Positions 15,212 through 15,423 of a stretch of DNA of 15,423 nucleotides are shown piece after piece. Location: positions 1-15,423 of the forward strand of contig JBJKPP010000010.1 of NCBI GenBank assembly GCA_046706145.1, written 5' to 3'. The notes under the pieces are model-generated. The model saw only the letters and a program-made list of their open reading frames with translations. It did not search any database and was not told the DNA's origin. This stretch comes from JBJKPP01 sp046706145 (GTDB lineage Bacteria > Bacteroidota > Ignavibacteria > Ignavibacteriales > Ignavibacteriaceae). The translations under genes and the position numbers were made by a program. Every line of letters begins with the position of its first letter. Positions within the stretch are counted from its first letter, which is position 1.

Positions 15212-15423
15212 TTACTGCACCAATATTTCATCCGTAAACAACCAGGAAGTTGATCCTTTAAAGAGATAGCCTGCAGGAATTTTTCCAAAGGCCTTTGCCA
15301 CTACACGGATGTACCGCACTGGTTTTTGCTTAACAAAAATGGACACTTTAGTCAAATAAGGCTCTCCTCTTGTATTGCCATCGATATTCGTTTTTTCACC
15401 CGCTTTTGTAAAATTTATTCCAT
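15212..15423 (-). CDS. C-terminal fragment of a probable glycoside hydrolase (GH20-like)
   Basis: Reading the minus strand from the right edge, one frame stays open for 69 codons and stops at 15212-15214; the start lies outside the window. The fragment contains RYIRVVAKAFGKIPAG and then SWLFTDEILVQ at the C-terminus. This resembles the C-terminal beta-sandwich of family-20 beta-hexosaminidases and related sugar hydrolases, where RYIRV(K/V)A and WLF(V/I)DEI motifs close the protein. The family call is from memory of these motifs and is moderate. Its opposite orientation and likely role in polymer degradation set it apart from the respiratory cluster, marking the cluster's right border. Confidence 0.6.
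   Translation of the reverse strand, partial: GINFTKAGEKTNIDGNTRGEPYLTKVSIFVKQKPVRYIRVVAKAFGKIPAGYLFKGSTSWLFTDEILVQ

Noticed and set aside
15043..15237. 64-codon + strand ORF near the right edge
   Set aside because: It overlaps the minus-strand hydrolase fragment, which has clear family-like motifs, and has no domain of its own.
1..15423. tRNA, rRNA, CRISPR arrays, insertion sequences with transposase
   Set aside because: No cloverleaf-like sequence, rRNA signature, regularly spaced repeats or transposase-like coding sequence was seen on either strand.

Overview
The window is an AT-rich stretch (roughly one third G+C by eye), almost entirely coded on the + strand. It reads as a bacterial respiratory gene cluster with its own regulators. 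AT-rich coding, many weak Shine-Dalgarno sites, probable TTG/GTG starts, a sigma54-type response regulator, c-type cytochromes with an outer-membrane porin, and an Alternative-Complex-III-like module suggest a Gram-negative of the Bacteroidota/Ignavibacteria/Chlorobi (FCB) group. That assignment is inference from style and gene content; no rRNA or marker gene is present.

Layout. Positions 1-1067 hold a 47-residue one-helix membrane protein behind a strong ribosome binding site (153-296), and a 97-residue coiled-coil protein with an internal 35-residue duplication (583-876). Positions 1068-5580 are regulatory: a membrane sensor histidine kinase (dCache-like/HAMP/PAS/HisKA/HATPase), its NtrC-type sigma54 activator, and a stand-alone receiver domain with a degraded acidic pocket. 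From 5612 an electron-transfer block begins: a monoheme cytochrome fused to an outer-membrane beta-barrel (Cyc2-like), a monoheme periplasmic cytochrome c, then a tightly packed set of pentaheme cytochrome, Tat-exported molybdopterin-family protein, four-cluster ferredoxin, NrfD-type quinone-site membrane protein, a small two-helix membrane protein and a tetraheme cytochrome. A blue-copper protein (14175-14780) closes the block. After about 430 bp without a gene, the 3' end of a minus-strand gene appears (15212 to beyond the right edge); it resembles the C-terminus of a family-20-like glycoside hydrolase and looks unrelated to the respiratory block.

How it may work together. The pentaheme/MopB/FeS/NrfD set has the order and motifs of the Qrc and Alternative Complex III families of quinone:cytochrome oxidoreductases, but ActB is split and no ActD or ActF is present. 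With an outer-membrane cytochrome-porin, soluble cytochromes and a cupredoxin, the simplest model is an electron wire between something outside the cell (Fe(II) or another extracellular donor, or a terminal acceptor) and the quinone pool. Direction and substrate cannot be read from sequence. The receiver gene lies 31 bp before the cytochrome-porin gene, so the two-component system probably controls this block. The main novelty is the combination: a Cyc2-like porin, a reduced ACIII/Qrc-like complex with a tetraheme WNH-repeat cytochrome, a cupredoxin and a dedicated sigma54 regulatory set in one locus.
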